Shown here piece after piece: positions 1 through 9,210 of a stretch of DNA of 64,000 bases. The stretch spans positions 558,001-622,000 of the forward strand of contig NC_012780.1 of NCBI RefSeq assembly GCF_000146185.1, in the 5' to 3' direction. Made by a program: the position numbers and the translations under genes. Below the pieces are notes generated by a model that searched no databases, was not told the DNA's origin, and worked only from the letters and a program-made list of their open reading frames with translations. This stretch comes from [Eubacterium] eligens ATCC 27750. Its GTDB lineage: Bacteria; Bacillota; Clostridia; Lachnospirales; Lachnospiraceae. Position 1 is the first letter of the stretch. Every line of letters starts with the position of its first letter.

Positions 1-569
1 TCTCCCGCTTTATATGCCTTTCCATCATCAGCAAGCACTATCTCCATTCCCGATTCCAGCTTGAAATCAAGTGTATATTTCTTAAGCTCCTCCTTAGACG
101 CGAAACTGATAATAAAGCCCACATTATTCATCTGCGCCTGACTCTCAATTATCTTATTATAATCAACCGGCACGACACTCCATTGTAAATCCGAAGTATC
201 AACTGTACAATTCCAGCTCTGCTCCAATGTAGTGCCATTGGTAGTATTAATCTTAAATGTCCAGTCTGATATCTTTACATCCTCCTTATTATCAATAATA
301 AGGTCGTACTGTGCATAGAATCTGCCATTGCCCTCCCATGAATTAGACTGCTTAAACTGCATTGTTACAGATGTCTGTACCTGTTTTCTCTCATCTGCCT
401 TAGCTGCCTCTGTCACAGAATCTGTCTGTTTCTCGTTATTCACTGTAGTTTCTTCATTAACATTTTCTTTATGTTTACCTGATTTTGATAATACTGCAAA
501 TGTAACAGCTAATCCTGTTACAATTATAGCTATAACTATTATTATACATAATTTCTTTTTATTCATCAT
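1..569 (-). CDS. membrane-anchored protein with CBM2-like domain (partial, C-terminus off the window)
   Basis: Seen: an open frame begins at a double ATG (564-569) behind a GGGGAGGG ribosome binding site and runs off the left edge. It starts MMNKKKLCII with one hydrophobic helix (residues about 7-27), then a polar linker rich in Lys, Glu and Thr, then a beta-rich segment with spaced tryptophans (SWEGNGRFYAQYDL, ISDWTFKI, QSWNCTVD, NNVGFIISF). Known: that spacing of W and GF motifs resembles the CBM2-like carbohydrate-binding fold of lachnospiral surface proteins. Inference: a type II membrane protein exposing a carbohydrate-binding-like domain. The rest of the protein is not visible, so its enzymatic or sensory role is unknown. 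Confidence 0.6.
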   Translation of the reverse strand, partial: MMNKKKLCIIIVIAIIVTGLAVTFAVLSKSGKHKENVNEETTVNNEKQTDSVTEAAKADERKQVQTSVTMQFKQSNSWEGNGRFYAQYDLIIDNKEDVKISDWTFKINTTNGTTLEQSWNCTVDTSDLQWSVVPVDYNKIIESQAQMNNVGFIISFASKEELKKYTLDFKLESGMEIVLADDGKAYKAG

Positions 570-604
570 ATGTTTTCCCTCCCCATTTTTTATTATAGCA
601 AAAT

Positions 605-649
605 ATACAAAAATACACCATATCCTGCATTATAATCAGAATATGGTGT
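605..649 (-). terminator. rho-independent terminator after citrate synthase
   Basis: Perfect 9-bp inverted repeat (615-623 with 641-649, ACACCATAT/ATATGGTGT). On the minus strand it is followed by ATTTTTGTATATTTT, just downstream of the citrate synthase stop. Confidence 0.7.
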
Positions 650-654
650 TAAAA

Positions 655-2001
655 TTATCTTTTTTCTCTGTCAATATATTCTTTTTTAGTTACAAGACTC
701 TTATATGCAGGACGTATTATCTTATCTGTAGTTATTAATTCTTCCAGTCTGTGTGCACTCCAGCCAACTATTCGGGCTATAGCAAATAAAGGTGTATATA
801 ACTCTCTTGGTATATCAAGCATATCATATACAAATCCACTATAGAAATCTATATTAGGACTTACTCCCTTATATATTTTTCTCTGTTCTGCAATAAGCCT
901 TGGTGCAATTTTTTCAATATTATTATATAAAAGCATATCTTCATTGCGCCCCTTATCTGTTGCAAGCTGCTCCACGAATCCCTTAAACACTTTCTCTCTT
1001 GGGTCTGAGATAGAATATACTGCATGTCCCATACCATATATAAGACCTTTTTTGTCAAATGCCTGCTTGTTAAGCAATTTATCCAGATATGCAGCTATTT
1101 CTTCTTCATCTGCATAATCTTTAACATGCTCCTTAATATCATCCATCATATTCATAACCATAAGATTAGCGCCACCATGTTTCTTTCCTTTTAATGATGA
1201 CATAGCTGCGGCAATAACAGAATATGTATCAGAACCAGAGGATGTTACAACTCTTGTAGTAAATGTAGAGTTATTACCACCACCATGTTCCATATGCAGC
1301 AGTAATGCAATATCAAGAACCCGTGCTTCCAAATCTGTAAAACATGTATCTGGTCTAAGCATTCTCAGGAAATTCTCTGCTATAGATAATTCCTTTTCTG
1401 GTCTGTGAATATACATGCTCTGATCCTTCTCGTAATGATTATAAGCATGATATGCATATGCTGCAATCATCGGAAATGTTGCAATAAGCTGCATACTCTG
1501 TCTTAACACATTAGGTATATCTAAGTTGTCTTTTTTCTTATCATATGAGCCAAGAGTCAGAATACTCCTGGTCATTGAGCCCATTATATCCGCTGTAGGA
1601 GCCTTCATTATAACATCTCTTGTAAAATTAGTTGGCAGCTTCATACACTCTGATAACTCATCACGGAATTCCTTTAACTGGTCATTGTCAGGAAGTTCTC
1701 CAAACAAAAGCAGATATGCTCCTTCTTCAAAAACATACTTTTTCCCTTTGCTTCCTGCAACAAAATCTCTTATATTGTATCCTCTGTATGACAGTTCTCC
1801 ATCACATGGACACTTTTTACCATCACGGTATTCAAAAGCCTTTATGTCAGATATATTAGTAAGCCCTGTCAATACTCCCTGACCATTTTCATCTCGTAAT
1901 CCACGCTTTACGCCATACTCCGAATACAGGTTCTTGTTGATACTGTCATTGTTTTCACAAAGAACCGCCATCTGCTCCATGTAATTATCCATATTGTTCA
2001 T
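655..2001 (-). CDS. gltA: citrate synthase (copy 1)
   Basis: Condenses acetyl-CoA (or a related acyl-CoA) with oxaloacetate in the cytoplasm. Citrate synthase signatures are visible: HMEHGGGNNSTF, the histidine-bearing GMGHAVYSISDPR, and NIDFYSGFVYDM with the catalytic aspartate. The length (448 aa) is normal for the clostridial class. The start is placed at ATG 2001 (MNNMDNYM) because GGAAAGGGG lies 8 nt upstream and the second copy at 59763-61109 starts at the matching residue; an earlier ATG at 2028 has no ribosome binding site. It is flanked by a terminator downstream and a MATE gene upstream. A 2-methylcitrate synthase role cannot be excluded from sequence alone. Confidence 0.93.
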   Translation of the reverse strand: MNNMDNYMEQMAVLCENNDSINKNLYSEYGVKRGLRDENGQGVLTGLTNISDIKAFEYRDGKKCPCDGELSYRGYNIRDFVAGSKGKKYVFEEGAYLLLFGELPDNDQLKEFRDELSECMKLPTNFTRDVIMKAPTADIMGSMTRSILTLGSYDKKKDNLDIPNVLRQSMQLIATFPMIAAYAYHAYNHYEKDQSMYIHRPEKELSIAENFLRMLRPDTCFTDLEARVLDIALLLHMEHGGGNNSTFTTRVVTSSGSDTYSVIAAAMSSLKGKKHGGANLMVMNMMDDIKEHVKDYADEEEIAAYLDKLLNKQAFDKKGLIYGMGHAVYSISDPREKVFKGFVEQLATDKGRNEDMLLYNNIEKIAPRLIAEQRKIYKGVSPNIDFYSGFVYDMLDIPRELYTPLFAIARIVGWSAHRLEELITTDKIIRPAYKSLVTKKEYIDREKR

Positions 2002-2042
2002 TCCCATTACCCCTTTCCTGCTACTCATTAAAATTTTTTATA

Positions 2043-3407
2043 TTATTCATTTTCAGATAATATATTATTAAACTTAAACATAAATACTATCGTTGTTACA
2101 ATAGCCGCAATAATATCACTTACCGGCTCTGCAAGAAATACAGCAAATACTTTATCTTGAAAAATCAATGGTAATATGAATATAAGCGGTATCAACAATA
2201 TAAGTTTCCTTAAACATGCCAGTATAAGACTGACTTTTGCCTGTCCCAACGCCATAAAACTCTGCTGACAGCTTACCTGGAATCCCATTGCAAATATTCC
2301 TGCCATATATATTCTCAATGCCCATGCTGTATAATTCACAAGTACTTTGTCACTTGTAAATATACCGGCAAACAGCTGTGGTGTAAGCATCATAATTGCC
2401 CAGCTTATACATGTGAATATTACACATGCTTTAAACTGCGTAAAAAATGCTTTCTTAACCCTGTCATTATTCTTTGCTCCATAGTTGTAACTGATAACCG
2501 GCTGTCCACCCTGACATATTCCCTGTAACGGCATAACAATAAGCTGATTAGTGCTTGTTATAATTGTCATTGCTCCTACCGCAAGGTCTCCGCCGTATCT
2601 GGAAAGACTTGAGGTAAAGCTGATTGACAAAATACTCTCTGTAGATAACATTACAAATGTTGATATTCCGAGTGCAAGACACGGTCCGATTATCTTCGCA
2701 TCAAGTCTTAGGTTAGCTTTCTTAAGACGCAGTATTGTCTTGTTACCCGTCAGAAAATGCAGAATCCACACAGCTCCGACAGCCTGACTAAGCACTGTTG
2801 CCAGTGCTGCTCCTCTTACTCCCATATTAAATACAAATATAAATATAGGATCCAGAACAATATTAATCACTGCACCAATTACTGTAGTCAGCATGCTGAT
2901 CTTAGCAAACCCCTGTGTTGTGATAAACATATTCATTGCCATAACAATCAGGACAAATATGCTTCCAAGAATATATATTCTTGCATATGACAAAGCATAT
3001 GGAAGCGTTGCATCACTTGCGCCAAACCATCTTAAAAGCTGTGGTGCTGATACATAAAACACCGCCGTCAATACAACCGCACATATCATTATAAATGTAA
3101 AACAGTTTCCTATAATTCTCTCAGCTGTATCATTGTCCTTCTTTCCCATAAATATTGCTGCCCTTGGTGCTCCTCCTGAACCGGCGAGCATTGCGAATGC
3201 ATTAATAAGCATAAGTATAGGAGTAAAAAGTCCGACCCCTGTAAGAGCATTAGCCCCAATACCCGGAATATGTCCTATATATACACGGTCAACTATGTTA
3301 TACAGCAGATTAACAACCTGTGCCACAACTGCAGGAATTGCAAGCGAAGCAAGAAGCTTTGATATATTTCCCTCTCCAAGATTTCTTGTCATATTATTAT
3401 TCTTCAT
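2043..3407 (-). CDS. MATE family efflux transporter
   Basis: Polytopic inner-membrane cation antiporter of the MatE/NorM superfamily, expected to have 12 helices in two repeats. The first repeat begins SKLLASLAIPAVVAQVV and carries the family's NIVDRVYIGHIPG motif; the second half has GICQGGQPVISYNYGAKN. About 454 aa, usual for the family. The start is at the tandem ATG (3405-3410) directly behind GAAGAGG; an upstream in-frame ATG at 3464 lacks a site. The substrate (drug, metabolite or bile compound) cannot be told. It probably reads with the citrate synthase 41 bp downstream. Confidence 0.88.
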   Translation of the reverse strand: MKNNNMTRNLGEGNISKLLASLAIPAVVAQVVNLLYNIVDRVYIGHIPGIGANALTGVGLFTPILMLINAFAMLAGSGGAPRAAIFMGKKDNDTAERIIGNCFTFIMICAVVLTAVFYVSAPQLLRWFGASDATLPYALSYARIYILGSIFVLIVMAMNMFITTQGFAKISMLTTVIGAVINIVLDPIFIFVFNMGVRGAALATVLSQAVGAVWILHFLTGNKTILRLKKANLRLDAKIIGPCLALGISTFVMLSTESILSISFTSSLSRYGGDLAVGAMTIITSTNQLIVMPLQGICQGGQPVISYNYGAKNNDRVKKAFFTQFKACVIFTCISWAIMMLTPQLFAGIFTSDKVLVNYTAWALRIYMAGIFAMGFQVSCQQSFMALGQAKVSLILACLRKLILLIPLIFILPLIFQDKVFAVFLAEPVSDIIAAIVTTIVFMFKFNNILSENE

Positions 3408-3550
3408 CATAAACCTCTTCGTTCTGTTTAATTGCCAGATGTCTTTCACACATATACTGACCATTAATTTATTTAACTATAATATCATTAATTATTTACA
3501 TAGTATATAGATTTTTATCTGTTTACGAAATTTTCATAAATATCCACATT

Positions 3551-3589
3551 ATAAAAGCTGCCACTCATTTACTATAAAGTGGCAGCTTT
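3551..3589 (-). terminator. terminator after beta-glucuronidase
   Basis: Perfect 12-bp inverted repeat (3554-3565 with 3578-3589, AAAGCTGCCACT). On the minus strand the stem ends CAGCTTTTATAA, 26 bp past the uidA stop. Confidence 0.65.
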
Positions 3590-3614
3590 GGTATGACATT
3601 TTTATTATACTGAT

Positions 3615-5450
3615 TTATTTGGTCTTATAACCAAATTCAGGAATTGTGCTCCATCTGTTACGGAAGTAGTGTGCAACCATCTTTGGTTTTCTGTCTCTTG
3701 TAAACAGTCCCTTCTTATTGCCTTGTACTCTTAACAGGCTCTGGCTTGTTGCAAAGTCTGCGAAGTTCCATGCCTGTTCACCTACAACAAAGTCGAATTC
3801 ATCAAATACTTTATTATTCATCTCATAATATTCTACCTGATATTCTTCTGTATACATTACAGATGTTGTATCATGGAGTCCGCTCACTGTATCAGCTCCA
3901 TATTCTGTGAACATAACAGGCTTTCCAAGTTTACCCCAGTCTGAAAGTTCTTTACGAAGTCCAATCTCTGACACCTCAAGATCAGGACCACCAAAATACC
4001 ATCCATAATATCTGTTAAGACAGATTACATCACTTAATTGAGATGAGCAGTCTGTATCAGCAGTTGTTCCCTGAACACTTACTAATGTACATGGTCGTTT
4101 CTGAGGATCTAATTCTCTTGCAAGATCATATAAAGGCTTAAAATAGTCATATGCACCTTCTGCTGCTGAATCAGGTTCATTAGCTATGCTCCACATAACA
4201 ACACATGCATGGTTCTTATCTCTTGATATCAAATCACGGATAACGTCCTTATGGTGTTCCTGTGTCTGCACTCCATGCTCCTTATCAAATGTTCCTATTC
4301 TCTCTCCACCAAAATTAGCTCCTCCACCGAACTGAAGATTGACTCCTACTGCTGTTGTTTCATCAATAACAACAATACCTTCTTCATCACAAAGTCTCAT
4401 CATCTCCTCGCTATAAGGATAATGACTTGTTCTGAAGCTGTTAGCATGCTGCCACTTCATAATTGATATATCCTTTGTATTCATAGGCAGATTTATTCCA
4501 CGGCCATTAGGAAATGTATCTTCGTGCTTTCCGTAGCCTTTAAAATAAAATGGCTTTTCATTAATTAAAAACTTTGTACCATCTACTCTTACACTTCTTA
4601 CACCATATGGAAGTGTATACACATCCTGTCCTGCTGTTACCTTTATCTTATAAAGATAAGCATTTAATGGCTGCCATAATCTTACATTACTTATCTCAAA
4701 TGTGCCTTCTGAGCCTTCTGTTTCTGAAAGCTTTGTGCCTTCTTCATCAAATAATTCAACTTTACATGTTATGTTGTTGTAATCTTTTCCTTTAATTTCA
4801 ACATTGTAATTAAGTACTGCCGATGGTTCTTCTTTTGTGAAATCAATATCAGCTGTAACTGTAATATCATTGATATATGTCTCAGGTGTAGTATAGATTT
4901 TTACAGGTCTTGTAATTCCACAATAATTAAAGAAATCAAAATTAGGATTGTTCTGTGGTTTGTCAGATGCACCTGCACCCATGCCACCCATCATTCCACT
5001 CATCATGTTAGCCTTACCACCAACTGGCAGAGTTGTGTAATCAATAACATTATTAACCGCAATGGTAAGGAGATTATCACCATCCTGTAAATCATCATTT
5101 AATTCTACTTCAAATGGAAGAAATCCTCCTTTATGCTCACATATCAGTTTGCCATTGAGATATATCATGGCATAATGTGTAACTGCCGCACAACGTAATA
5201 CAATTCTCTGGCTCTTTACATATTCTGGAACTGATATATTTCTCTGATAAAATACCCATCCATAATGATCCCTGAAATCTGTTCCCTCCTTAAGATCATT
5301 ATAAGAAGCTGGCACAGGCATTGTATCCGCATCTTTCAAAGGTTTCTCATACCATTTTTCTTCAAAACCTTTTCCATTATCTAACTTAAAATCCCAAACT
5401 CCGCTTAAATCGCTTAATAATCTTGACTGTGTTAAAACTGGATATAACAT
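3615..5450 (-). CDS. uidA: beta-glucuronidase, glycoside hydrolase family 2
   Basis: Retaining GH2 enzyme that releases D-glucuronate from glucuronides. Seen in order: sugar-binding domain (about 10-185), Ig-like domain (190-285), TIM barrel (290-600). The acid/base lies in SIANEPDS (Glu425) and the nucleophile in MFTEYGADT (Glu516). The N-x-K-G signature that reads the glucuronate carboxylate in gut GUS enzymes is present (Asn578, Lys580). The segment 371-398 is as long as E. coli 'Loop 1', which favours small-molecule glucuronides. Unusual: a Met/Gly-rich insertion (about 149-162, MMSGMMGGMGAG) before the conserved FFNYCGI. No signal peptide, so cytoplasmic. AATCAGGAGGAATTA sets the start. 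The symporter gene lies 34 bp upstream. Confidence 0.94.
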   Translation of the reverse strand: MLYPVLTQSRLLSDLSGVWDFKLDNGKGFEEKWYEKPLKDADTMPVPASYNDLKEGTDFRDHYGWVFYQRNISVPEYVKSQRIVLRCAAVTHYAMIYLNGKLICEHKGGFLPFEVELNDDLQDGDNLLTIAVNNVIDYTTLPVGGKANMMSGMMGGMGAGASDKPQNNPNFDFFNYCGITRPVKIYTTPETYINDITVTADIDFTKEEPSAVLNYNVEIKGKDYNNITCKVELFDEEGTKLSETEGSEGTFEISNVRLWQPLNAYLYKIKVTAGQDVYTLPYGVRSVRVDGTKFLINEKPFYFKGYGKHEDTFPNGRGINLPMNTKDISIMKWQHANSFRTSHYPYSEEMMRLCDEEGIVVIDETTAVGVNLQFGGGANFGGERIGTFDKEHGVQTQEHHKDVIRDLISRDKNHACVVMWSIANEPDSAAEGAYDYFKPLYDLARELDPQKRPCTLVSVQGTTADTDCSSQLSDVICLNRYYGWYFGGPDLEVSEIGLRKELSDWGKLGKPVMFTEYGADTVSGLHDTTSVMYTEEYQVEYYEMNNKVFDEFDFVVGEQAWNFADFATSQSLLRVQGNKKGLFTRDRKPKMVAHYFRNRWSTIPEFGYKTK

Positions 5451-5484
5451 AATTAATTCCTCCTGATTTATATTTATAATATTT

Positions 5485-6885
5485 TTACTGCTGTTCCCTA
5501 GTTGCTCTTATTTCTTTTAACTTAGCTGCATTTGCTTCTACTCTCTTTTTATTCAAAGGATATAAGAATATTAATGCAAGCAATAATAATGTCATTCCGG
5601 CTGCCGGCATAAGACATGTCACATTGTAGATTCCGTCAATAACCTTAGGATCAAATGCTGTAGCTGTTGTATAACCAACAATCGAAAGAAGTACGCCCGC
5701 TAAACCTGATGAACATGCCTGTCCTAACTTTCTTGCAAATGAATATACTGAGTAAATTGTACCATCCTGACGTACACCATTCTGAACTTCTGATTCATCG
5801 ATAACATCCGTAATCATAGCCCATATAACCATGTTAAACATTGAAGTACCGATTGTTGCTATAATTATTAAAGCTATCCAAATCCATACATTATGTGTGT
5901 GAATTATAAATAATGTTATAAATGAAGCTGCACTGATAATACATCCTATAACTGACAATTCTTTCTTTCCAATTTTTGATGCAAGCTTTGTAATAAATGT
6001 TGAAAGTAAAAGTATTACTATTGTTCCTGAAAGACTTGCAATCGACATTGCTTTTATATTGCCAAAATAATTTGGATAAATATATGCGTTCATGTTACTT
6101 AATGATAACTGTGCAAGTAAAAATACCAATGCACATACTATAATGCCTATTAAAGATCTATTATGGGCAAGTTCCTTTATAAGCTCTCCAAACGAGAATT
6201 TCTGTGTGTTCTGTCCAACCTTAACTCTTTCCGTTGTCATTTTGTAGCAAAGCATATAGCAGATTACGGCTCCTATTGAACATACCAAAGCACCAAGCAT
6301 CATTTTCTGACCGGATAATACTGAATTTCCTGCTTCATCTGTATAATACACTACAAGTGGTAATACAACTCCTATCGCAGTCTGAGCAAGTGTAGCTCCT
6401 ATTGTTCTCCAGTTAGAAAGAGAAGTTCTGTCTGTCGGATTGTCTGAAATCGCTGATGCCATTGAACCATAAGGAATATTAATTCCTGTGTAGCATATAC
6501 TTCCCCAAAGAAGGTAAGTAAAAAACATCCAGAAAATCTTAAATCCCATCGGCATATCTTTAAACCATGTCGCATACATCAGAAATGATGCTAACGCAAC
6601 AGGACCGCACATTCGTCTGAGCCATGGTGCAAATTTGCCTTTCTTTCCCGGTCTGCTCCTGTCAACTATCTGTCCCATTGTTACATCAGTTATAGCATCA
6701 ACAAATCTTGCCGCCATCATCATAAGACCGACCAGTGCTGCTGAAACCCCCATAACATCAGTATAAAACTTCAACAAAAACATAGCTGATAACAAAAAAG
6801 TAAAATCGTTACCGAAATCACCAAACATATAACCAAGCTTGTCTTTTATACCAAATGGCCTCACCTTTCCATTGTTATCTGTCAT
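5485..6885 (-). CDS. GPH-family glycoside/hexuronide:cation symporter
   Basis: Major-facilitator protein of the glycoside-pentoside-hexuronide family (MelB/GusB type), 466 aa with about 12 membrane segments. Family marks: KLGYMFGDFGNDF at the N-terminus, a conserved aspartate-rich ARFVDAITDVTMGQIVDRS segment between helices 2 and 3, and NIPYGSMASAISD. First gene of the operon, followed after 34 bp by beta-glucuronidase, which makes glucuronides the likely cargo (inference from context). Translation starts at ATG 6885 behind GATGGAGG. The long leader upstream holds repeats described separately. Confidence 0.9.
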   Translation of the reverse strand: MTDNNGKVRPFGIKDKLGYMFGDFGNDFTFLLSAMFLLKFYTDVMGVSAALVGLMMMAARFVDAITDVTMGQIVDRSRPGKKGKFAPWLRRMCGPVALASFLMYATWFKDMPMGFKIFWMFFTYLLWGSICYTGINIPYGSMASAISDNPTDRTSLSNWRTIGATLAQTAIGVVLPLVVYYTDEAGNSVLSGQKMMLGALVCSIGAVICYMLCYKMTTERVKVGQNTQKFSFGELIKELAHNRSLIGIIVCALVFLLAQLSLSNMNAYIYPNYFGNIKAMSIASLSGTIVILLLSTFITKLASKIGKKELSVIGCIISAASFITLFIIHTHNVWIWIALIIIATIGTSMFNMVIWAMITDVIDESEVQNGVRQDGTIYSVYSFARKLGQACSSGLAGVLLSIVGYTTATAFDPKVIDGIYNVTCLMPAAGMTLLLLALIFLYPLNKKRVEANAAKLKEIRATREQQ

Positions 6886-7237
6886 AATAAAACCTCCATC
6901 ACTTTATTAAATATTATAGATATTTTTTCTTTAAAGACCGTCCTTAAATATTATGTGCACTATTATGTGCTCTCTTTTCTATGTCTTTATATTAACCTAT
7001 AAATAACATACCCGTTATTACAGATTTTAGTATATCTAGTATTATTTTTACCCATACATTTTTTATGGCAAAAATTGTACTATAAAAAATCAAATCATTA
7101 CTAACATGTCAGTATTAGTTCTGTAACATGTTAGCATCAGTCAGCATGACATGTCAGTTTATTTTTATGCTTTGAATTTTTGTTTTCTTCTGTTATTATA
7201 ATATAGTAATAAAAACTGATAGAGATTGGAGGTTTAT
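6886..7237. promoter_or_regulatory. divergent control region between glucuronide operon and AraC regulator
   Basis: A 352-bp gap without genes. Three copies of a 10-mer close to AACATGTCAG lie at 7103-7112, 7125-7134 and 7148-7157, spaced 22-23 bp (about two helical turns). The same word occurs in the uxuA promoter. A separate direct repeat, TATTATGTGC at 6949-6958 and 6961-6970 (12-bp period), lies in the symporter leader and could be an AraC-type site. On the minus strand TATAGT just downstream of the first ACATGT site is a possible -10 for the operon. Confidence 0.55.
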
Positions 7238-8449
7238 ATGGACTATAAAGTATATCTGGACTACACCATGGAACTATTATCTAAGATAAAAATCCCATCT
7301 TATATAATTGACACACCATTTCTCTGGGATGACAGATATGATGGTGAATTAAGAAAAACTATCCTCAGTGATGCATTTTTAATTAATCATAAAGAAACAT
7401 TTCAGGACTTTATTAACTGTTCTGGCAAAAATAATACAATTCTTCTGATTCATGACAGTTTCGCTTGTGATTATATATATATTAAATTGCCCGACTCAAA
7501 AAAAGCTTTCTTTGCCGGACCTTTTTCATTTGAAAAGTTTACCAATCAAAGAATTGATGATTTATGTTCATACAATTCAATACCACCAAGATTTACTGAT
7601 TTTATGCAGCTTTATTATGCCGCACTCCCGGTATTTGCAGATGAACGATGTATAGAAGCAATTATAAACTGTTTATGTAGTAAATTATGGAGCAGTTACA
7701 CACTTGAGAAAAAACATTTTCTTAATAAAAATGCTTCTGAATACATGTACAATGATTATACCCCCGAACCGACAAAGCAATCCATTGAGGTTCTAGAACA
7801 ACGCTATAATGATGAATCTCTTCTGATGGAATATGTTGCTCATGGTGATTTTGAATCAATTGACAAGCTTGCTCATCTTAATTCATCTGGAATTAAGCCC
7901 CGCCTGTCAGATTCAATCCGCGATAGAAAGAATTTCATGATAATTCTTAATACCCTTTGCAGGAAAGCTGCCCAATCAGCATATGTTCATCCTATTCATC
8001 TTGATGAGATATCACGCAAATTTGCTATCAGGATAGAATCCTGTACCACAATTGCCCAGCTTGAAACCCTGGAAAATGAAATCACGCGTAAATATTGTCT
8101 GCTTGTTCAATCTTATTCTTTAAGAAAATATAGCAAACCTGTCCAAAATATTATTAATTATATCTCGTTTAACCTTACTGATGATCTCAGCCTTAATACT
8201 ATTTCTGCTGAATTTGCTTTAAACAGCAGTTATGTATCTTCTCTGTTTAAACGTGAAACCGGCTCAACGCTCACTAATTTTGTTAATAATAAACGTATTG
8301 AACACGCTATCTACCTGCTCAATACAACCAAGCTTCCTATACAGGACATTGCTGTACAATGTGGAATTACAGATGTTAATTATTTCACCAAGCTTTTCAA
8401 AAAAATCAAAAACATGACTCCTTCTCAATATAGAGAAATGATTCAATAA
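7238..8449 (+). CDS. AraC-family transcriptional regulator
   Basis: 403 aa. The C-terminal ~100 residues form the double helix-turn-helix of the AraC/XylS family (LSLNTISAEFALNSSYVSSL, then LPIQDIAVQCGITDVNYFTK, ending MTPSQYREM). The N-terminal ~290 residues are an effector or regulatory region typical of lachnospiral AraC proteins, not otherwise recognised. The start is ATG 7238 with GGAGG 5 nt upstream; a TTG at 7226 in the same frame would place the ribosome binding site inside the gene. It is divergent from the glucuronide operon, so it probably controls it in response to a glucuronide or hexuronate (inference). Confidence 0.88.
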   Translation: MDYKVYLDYTMELLSKIKIPSYIIDTPFLWDDRYDGELRKTILSDAFLINHKETFQDFINCSGKNNTILLIHDSFACDYIYIKLPDSKKAFFAGPFSFEKFTNQRIDDLCSYNSIPPRFTDFMQLYYAALPVFADERCIEAIINCLCSKLWSSYTLEKKHFLNKNASEYMYNDYTPEPTKQSIEVLEQRYNDESLLMEYVAHGDFESIDKLAHLNSSGIKPRLSDSIRDRKNFMIILNTLCRKAAQSAYVHPIHLDEISRKFAIRIESCTTIAQLETLENEITRKYCLLVQSYSLRKYSKPVQNIINYISFNLTDDLSLNTISAEFALNSSYVSSLFKRETGSTLTNFVNNKRIEHAIYLLNTTKLPIQDIAVQCGITDVNYFTKLFKKIKNMTPSQYREMIQ

Positions 8450-8451
8450 AT

Positions 8452-8504
8452 AAAAACAACCATCTGGATACCTGTTGATTTCCGGTATCCAGATGGTTGT
8501 TTTT
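8452..8504. terminator. bidirectional terminator between AraC and GntR genes
   Basis: Perfect 21-bp inverted repeat (8452-8472 with 8484-8504) with A-run and T-run at its ends, able to end both converging transcripts. The right arm overlaps the GntR stop codon. Confidence 0.9.
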
Positions 8505-9165
8505 AATTGTTTTCAAAATAATCAGGATAAATTATTCTTAACTTATCAATCTCATTAAAAATTCTGTTAATATGTCCTTTAATAACACGAAGATACATTC
8601 TTTTATCTTTTTTCCTTATTGCATCTATAAGCATTTCATGTTCCTCATTAGTTTTAACACTAATAGAACTATTAAGCTCTGCTAAGAAACGTATTCTGTT
8701 ATAATGACTCATCTGCATTTTAATTATATTAGCAGCAAGCTGTTCTCCTGAGCTTTCATATATAAGTTCATGAAAAGCATTATCGATTTCAATCCTTGGA
8801 ACTTTTTCGTTACATTTATCATAATTAATGAGACGGCTGTTTAATTCTTCCATCTTATCAAGCATCTCATTGCTGACATGCTCAAAAACCGGGTCTACCA
8901 TACCCACTTCAAGACTTTTTCTGACAAACCATTCCTGTTCAAAACGTCTGCAATTAATACTTGCAACATATGTGCCTGACTGAGGTATTATTTTGAGAAG
9001 TCCCTCCTTTTCAAGATTAACAATTGCCTCTCTTGCCGGTGTTCTCGAAACATTATACCTTACAGCTATCTTCTGTGCACTTATTGAATCTCCCGGTACA
9101 AGCTTGAAATTCATGATATCGTATTTTAATTTTTCGTATGTGTCTTCGTTTAATGATTTTTCCAT
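8503..9165 (-). CDS. GntR-family regulator, FadR/FCD subgroup (UxuR-like)
   Basis: 220 aa. An N-terminal winged helix (residues about 8-70; PGDSISAQKIAVRYNVSRT, LEKEGLLKIIPQSGTYVA) is followed by an all-helical FCD domain that usually binds sugar acids through a metal (DNAFHELIYESSG; HEMLIDAI). It is the last gene of the uxuA-uxuB group, 45 bp after uxuB. Known: FCD regulators next to hexuronate genes are commonly hexuronate-responsive repressors. Inference: it binds the ACATGT repeats seen over the uxuA promoter and in the glucuronide control region. The ribosome binding site (CAGGG) is modest. Confidence 0.88.
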   Translation of the reverse strand: MEKSLNEDTYEKLKYDIMNFKLVPGDSISAQKIAVRYNVSRTPAREAIVNLEKEGLLKIIPQSGTYVASINCRRFEQEWFVRKSLEVGMVDPVFEHVSNEMLDKMEELNSRLINYDKCNEKVPRIEIDNAFHELIYESSGEQLAANIIKMQMSHYNRIRFLAELNSSISVKTNEEHEMLIDAIRKKDKRMYLRVIKGHINRIFNEIDKLRIIYPDYFENN

Positions 9166-9210
9166 AACCCTGCGGCCTTTCTTATACTATGAGCCTGCTT
9201 GTTATATATA

